Source of the DNA: Spirodela intermedia
Lineage: Eukaryota > Streptophyta > Magnoliopsida > Alismatales > Araceae
Length of the DNA stretch: 64,000 nt
Direction: 5' to 3'
Assembly (NCBI GenBank): GCA_902729315.2
Contig: LR746281.1
Location: 3,718,501 to 3,782,500, forward strand
The notes under the pieces are model-generated. The model was not told the DNA's origin and ran no database searches. It worked only from the letters and a program-made list of their open reading frames with translations. Positions 50,101-61,772 of the stretch are shown piece by piece. The position numbers were made by a program, and so were the translations under genes. Each line of letters starts with the position of its first letter. Positions within the stretch are counted from its first letter, which is position 1.

Positions 50101-50392
50101 CAAGCCCCTACTCATGACTACTCCCTGATTGCGCTTCCAACCTGCTTGCGGGCCCGACTAGCTAACGAGTTCCCCCTATTTTGTTATATTTTTTTTTCTT
50201 CATTTATCTCAAAAGTAAGACTATAAAAATCATATAAATTTGTATAAAATCATATAATTATCCAAAAATTTACATTAATCAACTAAAAACTACTTTTTAT
50301 ATTTTAACACAAATATAAGTTTATTTTTCATGAGTTAAGACTAAAATTATATTATTTACTAATTATTAACTCATCATAATGAAGGCATAACA
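47161..50392 (-). mobile_element. 3' LTR of E6 (L18), split by nested L19
   Basis: An antisense LTR-A: 47161-47908 and 49553-50392 after L19 and its duplication. It starts CGATGTGACTTAG (T to C at the first base) and ends at ..GGCATAACA beside the polypurine tract CACCCCCCAACTT. Confidence 0.88.
47909..49547 (+). mobile_element. Solo LTR-A, copy L19
   Basis: A complete sense LTR of 1639 bp, TGATAAGTC to GTCACATCA, with perfect duplication GGGAG (47904-47908 and 49548-49552). It is nested in L18, itself nested in E5, so it is a third-level insertion. It contains a short internal rearrangement near 48710-48730, where CACCTCCATCCAGC is repeated. Confidence 0.94.
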
Positions 50393-51925
50393 CACCCCCC
50401 AACTTAAATCATTGCCAGTCCCTTAGCAATGAAATTACAAAAATAAATCTCCAACATCATATTTCAATGCATAAAAAGAAAATATAATTAGAAATGATGC
50501 ACCTTTAGACACTTTGGATTCTTATATCAAGTATGTAAGAATGATGTCAAACACTTAAATATTTAAGCACTCTTGGAATAATAATCTAGACATCACTTCT
50601 TCTATTCACATATTTATCACTTCTTTACTAATAGATATATTTACAAGATGTTCCAATTATAAATACTCATCCAAAAATAATACTGATTCTATATTTCCCT
50701 TTTCAATGGCTTACTTTTTGAAGTTTGTACTATATTTCCTCCTTTTTTTATTTTTCTATATAGTGGATAAGTAGCTTTTTCTATAGAGAAATTTCAACAA
50801 GAAGAATGATGTCTCACACCCTCCATGTGTACTCTTCATTTTCAGGGCTTTCACTTTATCCACTTTTTTTACAGCGAATGTTTTTCTATGCACGATTTTC
50901 GACAATGAGAATGATGTCTCACACCCTTCATGTGTACTCTTCGTTTTTAGATTTTTCACATTGCTCTCTCTTTTTTTTTTTTAAAATAATTGATTTCTCT
51001 TCACAAGTCCTATAGATCAGGATGCAAAAAGCTCCATTAAACTCAAATGCTCAGTCAAATTTTCACATCAAGTAAATACTATCCATCAAGATCATGAAGT
51101 GAAAATCTGTAAAATCAAATTCATGTTACCTATCATGTATCCAAGGAGTATTCCAATATTTCATACTACTAGATCATTATTTTGACTCAATAATAATCTT
51201 CCTAGTATCTTGTAGTATCAATCAATCTAATTGATTTAATTTTTCATGCATGCAATATGATGTAAGAAAGTTATAAGTTAGATAGTTTTGATAGTTCTAT
51301 TTTCTATTTGCAGTTCTACTTTTAGCAACAATAAATTTGTCAAAAATAAATCAAAACTATTCTCTTTATAGCTGTAATTTCGAATTTCAGTAATATATGT
51401 CTAGGAGATTGAAATGTAAGAAAATGGTCTCAAGAATTTTAAAATTTGGGGTAATTTTTGTCTATTCTTTTTGACAACCTGTTGTTTCTGACAGGAAATA
51501 AGAAAATAGATGTTGTAGTTTCTCTTAATTTTATTTTATTTTTATTTTTTAGTTGCTGTTCTAAGTTGAATATAATACAAACACATGTTCTTAATCGTCC
51601 TACAGCATAAATTAATAAAGAATACTTCACCCCCCAACTTAAAAATGACATTGTCCTCAATGACACATAATTTTCAAGTGAAGCATACATACATCCAAAG
51701 TTAAGTATTAAAAATGTTGTCATAAATGATAAAGCTTAGAAAGACATCACCTCAAGCTTGTTTTTAATTTTCCACTTCATTTTACACTCCTCTTGTACTT
51801 TTTCAAAAAAAAAATTACAGAAGTATTGTGAAATTCTAAGAAAAAAAGAGCTTAAAAAAATTTAAAAAATAATAAAATAGAATGAAATAAAAACCATGGG
51901 TTGCCTTCCATGTAGTGCTAAATTT
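50393..51925 (-). other. 3' UTR of E6 with two polypurine tracts and tandem repeats
   Basis: Non-coding. The LTR-proximal polypurine tract is at 50393-50410 and the distal one at 51628-51645, with CATTGAGGACAATGT just inside it. Between them, a block with GAGTACACATG.AGGGTGTGAG occurs at ~50800-50835 and again at ~50910-50945, a direct repeat about 108 bp apart. The same repeat pair is in E5 at ~58745 and ~58850. The GGCAACCCATGG block is at 51893-51905. Confidence 0.7.
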
Positions 51926-53130
51926 AATGTCTTCAACTAGACAACTCTTAAATCATATAAGACGATCTATGGCCATCAAAATATATTTATATCCCAAAGT
52001 AAGTTTCATGATATTTTTTTTCAGATTTAGCATAAATTCATATACTTCATATATATACCTTGCCATACTTTCAGTCAAAACAAAATGCAAATTAACAAAA
52101 TTTTCCCAAAAATAATATTTCTATTTTGAACAGAATCTTTCCTCATTTCTATCTTATTTTGTAAGGCTCTCATTCATTAATAAATACTTTCTATTAATAG
52201 ACTATAAAATGTGATCAAGCCATATAATTTTCAAATTAACTCTTACCCAATCTAGAATTTTTTTCATCTAAATTGATATCTCTAATTCTTCCATTCACCC
52301 GTTTCTTAATGTCTTCTTTTATCTACATAATCTTCCCTTGCTCTATTTTATCTTCCATACATATTTGTTCAATTTGTAAGGAGTGAAATATTTCAAGATT
52401 AGAAATAACTCTAATGGGTTGTGGGTTTTGAAAGATGGAAGGATTGTCTTCTTTAATCTCAGATCTAATGAATTTAGTCAAATTCAAATTTTCTCCTCCA
52501 AAATTATCTCTATATTCATATTGATTATTTTCATTTCTCTCCATTAGTTGAATCAACTCTTTTTCTAGCTTTTCGTTTCTCAACTCATCAAATTCTTCAT
52601 CTTCTCAAGAGCTATCTTTTAATTTCAGTATATGATATGCATCATCATTCTCACTATCAACATCTATTGCTGCCAAATTATGATTAGATTTATTAATTTC
52701 GTCTCCTACATCTCCCAAATCAATTGATTTTTCCTCACTTGAAATATGTTTTTCTTCATTTCTGTCCTTACTCCCTTCTACTAAAATTTGGAAGATTCTT
52801 CCATGATCAGCTGATTACTCTCATCATCCTCACTATATTCATTCATCAATTATGATCAATAAATGATTTTATTTAAATTTTTCACTACTATATTTTCGCT
52901 CATTGATTTCTGCTAATAATTATAAATAAGGATCTAGTAAAATATTCTCACTTAATGTATTTACTATCCTAACATTTTCATTTTGTGGGTGTTTTTTTTA
53001 ATTTATCCAGCTAGATTCTCCTTGTTGAAATCTTACTATTAGATAGTTTCCTAATTTTCTATGAGGTGACTGGGTGACTGTCCCTTTTCTCTCTTATTCT
53101 CAAAAGCCTCTATAATTTGTTGCTAATGAA
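51926..53130 (-). pseudogene. E6 ORF-X remnant
   Basis: Colinear with ORF-X of E2 over nearly its whole length. The open piece 52583-52323 (LRNEKLEKELIQLMERNENN...) differs from E2 by scattered changes. Further on, E2 codon CAA in ESLTKQD is TAA here, and small indels follow. The acidic spacer (EYSEDDE-like, near 52830) is shortened. Gag is absent. It confirms that ORF-X is a regular part of this subfamily. Confidence 0.65.
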
Positions 53131-53183
53131 ACAAGGCCACAGGGGCTTCAAGTAGTGATAGCTGACCTAACCATATGGGCCGC
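53131..53183. other. Short unassigned spacer
   Basis: About 50 bp (CACAGGGGCTTCAAG ... ATGGGCCGC) that matches neither LTR-A nor the E2-type interior. Possibly filler at a deletion junction. Confidence 0.4.
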
Positions 53184-54786
53184 TGATAAGTCTTCATTAT
53201 CATGAGTTAATAATTAGTAAATAATATAGTTTTAGCCTTAACTCATGATAAATAGACTTATATTTGTGTTAAAGCATGAAAAGTGGTTTTCAGTTGATTA
53301 ACGTAAATTTTTGGGTAATTATGTGATTTTATACGATTTTTACAGTCTTAGTTTGAGATAAAATGAAGAACAAGAAATAAAAATAAAAATATTGCAAAAT
53401 GGGGGGATCCGCCGGCCAGCCGGGCCCGCAAGCGGGTCGGAAGCGCAGTCGGGGAGTAGTCGCGAGCAGGGGCTGGAGCGGCTTGCTTGGATCGATAGGG
53501 GCACGTGTGCGCACTCCCCTTCCACGTCACCGGTGGTCAGCCGGCTGTGGGGCAAGGAGTGGTCGTACACGCGAGAGGACTTTGCCTAGAAAGCTAACTT
53601 TACTATATAATCACCCAAATAATCTGCGCACAACCGATGTGGGACTAAATCCACCTTGTTCAGGGGCGGGCGACCGCCACGGGTTCGAATCCTCCCAGAG
53701 TCAAAATTCATATATTTTTAACTGATTATCGCGACTTTCCTGCAGATCGCCGGTGAAGGATTAAGTAACCGGAATCGCTGGATCATCGGCGAAAATCTCG
53801 TCAACGCGATTTGCGGAGCATTGCTACTAAAATTTCTAAACGATTCGCGATAAAAGGATCGCAATCCATCGAGTAAATCATCTCCGATTGATCGACGAAC
53901 AAGCCGTCGTCGGGAAGAGGACGATCCGCCAGGAGACCAGTCGCCACCTCCTGAGAGCGTACCAGATGCGATGAAGAGCCTCCTCTTGCTGCGCGGACCT
54001 GAGGATGAAGCTCCCTAACACGCGCCTCACCTTCATCCAGCCCCTCTCCGTCGGGTGACAGCCGCCGGAGAGCCGCAAAGTCGCCATTTTTCCGCTCCGC
54101 CGGGTGACAGCCGCCGGAGACGATTCGACGACCCACTTCATTGGTCTCTAGACTTCGCGAGAAGATCTAGAGATTGCCCACGTCGTCTTTGTCCAAGGAG
54201 AGCCTTCGAGGCCATGGACACTGCACGACGACCCTCCCGAACACTCAGGATTCCGGTGCATCGCCGACGCGTCGCCGTCGCGACGCCGGAACTCTGTTTT
54301 CCTGCTTTATCTAGAGATTGCCCACGTCGTCTTTGTCCAAGGAGAGCCTTTGAGGCCGTGGACACTGCACGACAACCCTCTCGAACGCTCAGGATTCCGG
54401 TGCATCGCCGACGCGTCGCCGTCGCGACGCCGGAACTCTGTTTTCCTGCTTTATCTAGAGATTGCCCACGTCGTCTTTGTCCAAGGAGAGCCTTTGAGGC
54501 CGTGGACACTGCACGACGATCCTCCCGAACGATCAGGATTCCGGTGCATCGCCGACGCATCGCCGTCGCGACGCCGGAACTCTATTTTCCTGCTTTCAAT
54601 TTAATTTACGCTTCATTTAGTGATACTTTGTTGATTTTTATTTACCAAACTATACTTCGTTCAACTACGATTCTTCCGGCTTTTACAGATCTTAATTTGA
54701 TTAATTGAGTCGTCTGTAATCGCCTACGTAAGAATCGTCGGGCAGAACTCTGTTTCTGCCTGATTCGCGTTCGCCGGGCACTGACA
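53184..54786 (+). mobile_element. LTR-A copy L20, young subfamily, 3'-truncated
   Basis: Sense LTR starting TGATAAGTC. It shares the well-preserved CpG-rich sequence of L4 and L27 and carries three 144-bp units. It breaks off at CACTGACATC near 54786, about 300 bp short of the LTR end, where an antisense LTR piece begins at TCTAGAGATC. The few shared bases at the join suggest microhomology repair. Confidence 0.9.
54165..54596 (+). repeat. Triple 144-bp tandem repeat in L20
   Basis: Three head-to-tail units start at 54165, 54309 and 54453, each exactly 144 bp. Read in frame they give a repeating 48-residue Arg-rich string on the plus strand and another on the minus strand. Confidence 0.95.
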
Positions 54787-56937
54787 TCTAGAGATCAATG
54801 AAGTGGGTCGTCGAGTCTGTCTCCGGTGGCTGTCACATGACGGAGCGGAAAAGCGGTGACTTTGCGGCTCTTTGGTGACTGTCACTCGACGGAGAGGAGC
54901 TGGATGGAGGTGGGGCGCATGTCAGGGAGCTTCATCTTTAGGTCCGCGCAACAAGAGGAGGCTGTTCATCGCATCTGGTACACTCTTAGGAGGTGGCGAC
55001 TCTTCTCCTGACGGATCGTCCTCTTCTTGACGACAGCTTGTTTGTCGATCAATCGAAGATGATTTACTCGATGGATTCGTGATCCTTTTATCACGAATCG
55101 TTCAATAATTTTAGTAGCAATGCTCCGCGAATCGCGTTGACTAAATTTTCACCGATGATCTAGCGATTCTCGTTGCTTAATCCTTCACCGGCGATCTGCA
55201 AGAAAGTCGCGATAATCAGATAAAAATATATGAATTTTGACTCTAGGAGGATTCGAACCCGTGCTAGTCGCCCACCTCTTTTGAGGAAGGTGTGATGTGG
55301 GTTTAGTCCCACATCGGTTGTGCAGTGATTTTTCGAGCGAATATGTAGTACTGTTAGCTTTGTGAGCAAAGTTCCTTCTCTCGCGTGTACGACCACTCTT
55401 TGCCCCACAGTCGGCTGGCCACCAATGACATGGAAGGGGAGTGGCATACACGTGCCCTATTAGTCCAAGCCAAGCCGCTCAAGCCCCTACTCGTGGCTAC
55501 TCCCTAACTGCACTTTCGACCTGCTTGCGGGCCTGACTAGCCGGCGAGTCCCCCATTTTGCAATATTTTTATTTTTATTTCTTGTTCTTCATTTATCTCA
55601 AAAGTGAGACTGTAAAAATTATATAAAATCACATAATTACCTCAAAATTCACGTTAATCAACTGAAAACCACAAATCATTTTTTAACACAAATATAAGTC
55701 TATTTATCATGAGTTAAGGCTAAAACTATATTATTTACTAATTATTAACTCATGATAATGAAGACTTATGATGCCCCCATCAGTCTAAGCCACTTGAGCC
55801 TCTACTCGCGGCTACTCCCCAACTACGCTTTCGACCCACTTGTGGGCCCGGCTGGCTGGTGGGTTCCCCCCATTTTGTTATATTTTTATTTCTTTTTTTT
55901 CTTCATTTATCTGAAAAATAAGACTATAAAAATCATATAAATTTGTATAAAATCACATAATTATCTAAAAATTCACATTAATCAACTAAAAAATACTTTT
56001 CATATTTTAACATAAATATGTCTATTTATCATGAGTTAAGGCTAAAATTGTATTATTTATTAATTATTAACTCATCTTAATGAAAATTTATGACTTGTTT
56101 GTCGATCAATTAGAGATGATTTACTCGATGGATTCGTGATCCTTTTATCACGAATCATTTAGTAATTTTAGTAACAATACTCCACGAATTGCGTTAACAA
56201 GATTTTCACCAATCATCTACCAATTTTGACAGCTTAATCCTTCACTGACGATTTATAGGAAAGTTACAATAATCAAATAAAAATACAAGTTTTGGCTCTA
56301 GAAGGATTTGAGCCCATGTCAGTTGCCCGCCTACATGAGAGAGATTGAAATAAGTACTCTACTACCCTTATCAAGTGATGTTATTATGGTTTATCTTTGT
56401 ATAATGAAGGGGTAGTTTAGGTATTTAAATCTTTGAAGTCTCTGGAGGGAAGGTGTGATACAGGTTTAGTACCACATTATTTGTGCACTGAAGTTTTTGA
56501 CGAATATATAGTAATATAACATTTGGAAGTAATGAGTCACTTTCTCTCATGTGTATGACCACTCCTTGCCCCACAACCGGCAAGCCACCAGTGACGTGGA
56601 AGGAGAGTGGTGCACATGCCCCCATCTGTCCTAGCCACTCGAGCGCCTACTTGTGGCTCCCCTCGACTATACTTTCGACCCCCTTGTAGGCCCGACTAGC
56701 TAGTGAGTCCCTCTATTTTACTATTTTTTTTTAATTTCTTTTTCTTTATTTATCTCAAAAATAAGACTATAAAAATCATATAAGTTTTTAAAAAATCACA
56801 TAATTAACTAAAAAACCACGTTAATCAATTGAAAATTACTTTTCATAATTTAACATAAATATAAGTTTATTTCTAATGAGTTAAGGCTAAACTATATTAT
56901 TTACTAATTATTAACTCATGATAATGAAAACTTATCA
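54787..56937 (-). mobile_element. Rearranged antisense LTR-A pieces L21, L22, L23
   Basis: No gene. 54787-55769 runs from the LTR centre to ACTTAT, lacking the final CA. 55770-56091 repeats the last ~320 bp of an LTR. 56092-56937 runs from the centre to the true end ACTTATCA at the ATGGG duplication. The last piece carries the extra ~105-bp module (56333-56440). Together they are remnants of the E6 5' LTR plus recombination products. Confidence 0.78.
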
Positions 56938-57868
56938 ATGGGGAATAGATTTCATGGGTCCATTCCTATTAGCTGAAAATATGAATATATTTTGATTGCT
57001 ATTGATTATGTGTCTCAAGTGGTGGAAGCTTTCCTACTGGAATTAATGATCATAAAATCGTGATGAAATTTGTGTAAGAAAATATTTTTTTAGATTTAGA
57101 TGTCATAAAGTGATTATTAGTGATGGAGGAACATATTTTACAAATAAATATTTTAAGGAACTGTTAAAAAAGAATGGAGTACACCATAGAGTAGTCACTC
57201 CATATCATCCTCAAATAAATAGGTAAGTTGAGGTAGCGAACAAGAAAATTTAGAGAATTTTAAGAAAAATAATTAGACTAGATAGGAAAAACTGGCCACA
57301 AAATTACAAGATGCATTATGAGTTGATAGAATAGCTTATCAAAATCTCATAGGTATATCCCCATTTTGTCTCATTTTTGGAAAGCATGTCATCTTCTTGT
57401 GAAAATAGAGCATAAAGCATTATGGGCTATAAAAATTTTCTATATGGATGAAAAATCAGCTGGTAGGCATAGAATTTTTCAACTACATGAACTAGAGTTG
57501 AGGAATAAAGCTTATGAAAATCATAGAATATAAAAAAAAATTAAAACTTTTCATGATAAATACATTAGTAGAAAAAAAATGATGTTGGACAAAAAGTGTG
57601 GTTATATGATTTTAGGCTGAAATTATTCTTAGGAAAGTTAAAATCAAAATGGACAGGGTCTTATGTGGTGGAAGAGACATGATCATGGGGCTGTAATGAT
57701 TAAAATCCTAAAAGTGATCATAACTTTAAGGTAAATAGACAACAATTTAAATATTACATAGAACACGAATGCCTTGCAGAAAAAGAAATTTTATTATTAA
57801 AAGAAATTCAAGAGTAAGATCAATGTGTCCAGATGAAAATATTAAATTCAGCATTGTATGGGAGGTAA
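56938..57868 (+). pseudogene. int: E5 integrase core and C-terminus
   Basis: Continues the sense broken at 47160. The GIDFMGPF motif supplies the first catalytic Asp, ISDGGTYFTNKYF the second, and PYHPQINR.VEVANKK the Glu, the retroviral D,D(35)E arrangement. Later parts (RKNWPQNYK, ELRNKAYENHR-like, LGKLKSKWTGSYVV-like) match the integrase C-terminal region of Athila-type elements in several frames. Stops are frequent. It ends near SALYGR, before the 3' UTR. In an intact element it would insert the cDNA; here it is inactive. Confidence 0.85.
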
Positions 57869-59297
57869 GTGCATGGGGAGTGTAAGATGAAGTAGAAAAT
57901 TAAAAATGAGGTTGAGGTGATGTCTTTTTGAGCTTTATCATTTTAACAACATTTTTAATGCTTAACTTTGCATATATGCATGCTTCACTTGAAAATTATA
58001 ATTTTTGTAAATTCTATTTCAATTTTTCTGTGTCATTGAGGACAATGTCATTTTTAAGTTGGGGGGTGAAGTGTTAATTCTTAATTTATGCTGTATGACA
58101 ATTAAGAACATGTGTTTGCATTTTTTTTCATGCTCACTTAGAACAGCACTTAAAAAAAATATATATTCAGAAAAACTACAACATCTATTTTCTAGTTTTC
58201 TATTAGGAACAATAGATTCTCAAAAATAGTAGACAAAAAGTAGCCCAAAATTTTAAATTCTAGATACCCTTTCCTCACATTTCAATCCCCTAGACATATA
58301 TTACTAAAATTTGAAATTGCAACTATAAAGAGGATAGTTTTCATTTATTTTTGATAAATTTATTGATGCTAAAAACAAAATTGAAAACAAAAAGTAGAAT
58401 TGTTAGAATTGTTACAAATTTCTTACGTCATATTGCATACACAAAAAATTAAATCAATTTGATTGATTGATATCAAAAGATACTAGGAAGATTATTATTG
58501 AGTCAAAAAAATGATTTAGTAGCATGAAATATTGGAATACTCCTTGGATACATGATAGATAATATAGATTTGATTTAAAAAAATTTATTTTCATGATCTT
58601 GATGGATAGTATTTACTTGATGTGAAAATTTGATTGATCATTTGAGTTCAATGGAAATTTTTCCACTTTGATCTATAGGACTTGTGATGAGAAATCACTT
58701 ATTTAAAAAAAGAAAGAGAGAGCAATGTGAAAAATCTAGAAACGAAGAGTACACATAGAGGGTGTGAGACATCATTCTCATTGTCGAAAATCATGCATAG
58801 AAAAACATTTACTACAAAATAAGTGGATAAAGTGAAAGCCCTGAAAATAAAGAGTACACATGGGGTATGAGACATTATTCTTATTGTCGAAATTTATCTA
58901 CAAGGAAAGCTACTTATCCACTATATATATATATAAAAGAAATAAATATAGTGCAAATTTCAAAAATCAAGTCATGGAAAAAAGAAAATGTAGGATCAAT
59001 ATTATTCTTAGATGAGTATTAATAATTAGAACATCTTGTAAATATATATATGAGTTAAGAAGTGATAAAGATGTGAATAGAAGAAGTGAAGTCTAGATTG
59101 TTATTCTAAGTACTACATAAATATTTAAATGCTTGACATCATTCTTAAATACTTGATATAAGAATCCAAAGTTTCTAAAGGTGCATCCTTTCTAATTGTA
59201 TTTTTTTTATACATTGAAATAAGATATTTGAGATTTATGAATTTTTATTTTCTTAATTCTGTTATTAAAGGATCAACAATAATTTAAGTTGGGGGTG
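57869..59297 (+). other. 3' UTR of E5 with two polypurine tracts
   Basis: Non-coding. CATTGAGGACAATGTC and TTTTTAAGTTGGGGGGTG lie at ~58033-58068; the LTR-proximal tract TTTAAGTTGGGGGTG is at 59283-59297, directly before the LTR. They are about 1.2 kb apart, with the GAGTACACAT.GAGGGTGTGAG direct repeat between them, as in E6. Confidence 0.75.
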
Positions 59298-60335
59298 TTA
59301 TAAGTGTTCATTATCATGAGTTAATAATTAGTAAATAATATAGTTTTAGTCTTAACTCATGATAAATAGATTTATATTTGTGTTAAAGTGTGAAAAGTGA
59401 TTTTCAATTAATTAACCTAAATTTTTGGCTAATTATGTGATTTTTTATAAATTTATATGATTTTTATAGTCTTATTTTTTAGATAAATGAAGAAAAAGAA
59501 ATAAAAATAAAAATATAACAAAATGAGGGGGACCCACTGCCCAGCTAGGTGTGTAGGTGGGTCGGAAGCACAATTATGGAGGAATCATGAGTAGGGGCTC
59601 AAGAGAGTAGGACCAATGGGGATCTGTGTGTGCCGCTCCCCTTCCACGTCACTAGTGGCTAGTTGGCTGTGGGGCAAGGAATGGTCGTACACACAGGAAA
59701 AAGGGATTGATTGCTTGTAAATGTAATATTACTATATATTCGTCCAAAACTTCAACACACAAGTAATGTGGGACTAAACCTACATTACACCTTCCTATGA
59801 AAGAGTTCGAAGATTTTAATACTTAAAATATCTCATAGTTATAACAGAGATATACCATGATGACGTCACTTTATAAGGACATTAGAGTACTTATTTGACT
59901 CTCTATATGTACATAGGAAACCAGCATGAGTTTGAATCCTCTTAGAGCCAAAACTCATATTTTTATCTAATTATTGCAACTTTCCTATAGATCACCAGTG
60001 AAGGATTAAGCAGCCAAAATTACTAGATTATTGACGAAAATCTCATCAACACCCTTATTTCCCTTTTTTAAAATTTTAAATATATTTTATTTTTATTTCT
60101 TAATATAAAATTTATAAAAATTTGTCTTCTTTGAGAAAAAATTTGAAAACTTACCCAATATTATATTACATCCCTACAATTGATTTGAAATTTTATCACT
60201 ATTTTTGAAAATTTTATTGAATTATAATTGATATATTTGTTCAGAAATACTTCTAAATATTCAAAAATTAGTATTTTCTAGTTTTATAAATTTTAAATTT
60301 GACATGATTTACTATACAACTACTAAATCATGTCA
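59298..60335 (+). mobile_element. 3' LTR of E5 (L24), internally deleted
   Basis: A sense LTR starting TTATAAGTGTTC against the polypurine tract and ending CATGTCA. About 570 bp are missing at ~60052, where CTCATCAAC joins ACCCTTATTTCC. It carries the extra ~105-bp module at 59809-59915. Confidence 0.85.
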
Positions 60336-61190
60336 CCCTTTTCAAATATTTTAGAAGATTTTAATACCTAAAATACCTCTTATTTATCAAAAGAAGATAG
60401 CTTGATGATGTCACTTTATAAGGATATTTGCGTACTTATTTTACTCTTTCTCATGACAATGGGTAATCGGTGAGGGTTTGAATCCTACTAAAGTCAAAAC
60501 TCATTTTTATCTAATTAAATCATGATTTTCTTATAGATCACTAGTGAAGGATTAAGCCATCAAAATTGCCCAATTTTTGACAAAAATCTAATCAATGTGT
60601 TTCGTGGGGCATCATTACTAAAATTACTAAATGATTGAAGATAAAAAGATAGTGAATCCATTGAGTAAATCATAGTTGATTGATCAACGACCAAGTCGTC
60701 GTGGGAAGAAGACAATCCACCAAATGTGATGAAGAGCCATCTTTTGTTGTGCTGACCTTAGGATGAAACTCCCATGTGCCCCACCTCTATCTAGTTCTTC
60801 TCCATTGGGTGACAGCTGTTAGAGAGTTATAAAGTTGTCATATTTTTGCTTTGTCAAGTGACAGCCACCAAAGATGATTCGACGACTCATTTCGTTGATC
60901 TCTAGACTTTGCAAGAAGATCTAGAGATTGCCCACATCGTCCTTGTCCAAGGAGAGTTTTCAAGGCTTTAGACACTACATGACAATCCTCTCGAACACTC
61001 AAGATTTTAATGCATTGTCAACACATCATTAATGTCATGCTTGAATTCTATTTTTCTTACTTTCAACTTAATTTTTACTTCATTTACAGATAATTTATGT
61101 GATTTAACTTTTTCAAATTACTCTCCATTTAATTACGATTCTTCTAACTTTTATAAATCTTAATTTGACTAATTAAATCATCTATAATCA
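60336..61190 (+). mobile_element. LTR-A fragment L25
   Basis: A sense LTR piece from the extra module (60354-60460) to CATCTATAATCA, lacking both ends. It overlaps in content with L24, so it is a separate copy, not the rest of it. Confidence 0.8.
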
Positions 61191-61772
61191 TGTGTTGCAT
61201 CAACAAGTTATATTGGAGTGTTTTTTATTGTAGAAAAGTGCAGAAATTTGATGCAGATTTGGTATTTTCTACTTTAGTTTTTCTTAAGATAGATGTGATA
61301 TATTTTGATTGCAATATAAAAAAACCAGATGAAATATTAATTAATTCTATACCTAAAAAGAAATAAGCATGTCCTAAATCACCCATAGAAAATATGGAAT
61401 TTAAGCAATGTATAATATTATGAAGTTCAAAAGAATTAGGGCTAATTAATATGATGTCATCAACATATATAAGCAAGAAATATGGGATGAAGTTTATATA
61501 TTTGGAAAATAATGAGGAGTCAATTTTAGAACCATTAAATTCAAGGGAAGTTAAAATATTAGAGAGTCTTAGCCCATATAATGATTTTTGAAGTTTACAC
61601 ATGTAATCAGGATAATTAGGATGGCTAAAACTAGGGGGTTGACTCATATAAATTGTTTTAGAAAGATCACCATGTAAGAAAGCATTTGAGACATCCAATT
61701 AGTGAATATACTAATTATGCTGATTTGCTAGAGAAAGTAAAATGTGGGTAGTAGCAATTTTAATAATAGGAT
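61191..61772 (-). pseudogene. Ty1/copia reverse transcriptase fragment
   Basis: The only copia sequence seen. The 157-codon open stretch 61698-61225 reads MDVSNAFLHGDL, KLQKSLYGL, then FLLIYVDDIILI with the YVDD catalytic centre, then MGDLGHAYFFLGIE, all in family order. Upstream sense up to 61772 (IATTHILLSLA) is also copia-like, with stops. About a dozen residues expected after KSLYGL (the QAPRAW part) are missing in frame. Both ends are cut by LTR-A fragments. It would encode the polymerase of a copia element; it is truncated and dead. Confidence 0.88.

Larger units (their letters stand above)
47161..56937 (-). mobile_element. E6: third E2-type element, inserted in E5 integrase
   Basis: A minus-strand element flanked by the perfect duplication ATGGG (47156-47160 and 56938-56942). 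3' LTR 47161-50392 (split by L19), 3' UTR and ORF-X remnant 50393-53130, then rearranged LTR pieces to 56937. Gag, the primer site and the start of the 5' LTR are gone, replaced by LTR L20 and broken LTR pieces. It therefore entered as a whole element and decayed by internal deletion and recombination. Confidence 0.82.
38036..60335 (+). mobile_element. E5: old autonomous Athila-type element, multiply interrupted
   Basis: In order: gag (38036-39264), solo LTR L15, spacer and protease (40898-41983), LTR L16 with L17 inside, RT/RNase H/start of integrase (45250-47160), element E6 (47161-56937), integrase core and C-terminus (56938-57868), 3' UTR (57869-59297) and a shortened 3' LTR (59298-60335). 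Removing the inserts joins the coding sense exactly at each target-site duplication. The 5' LTR, primer site and gag start are missing, replaced by the GC-rich fragment. All genes have many stops. Confidence 0.88.
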
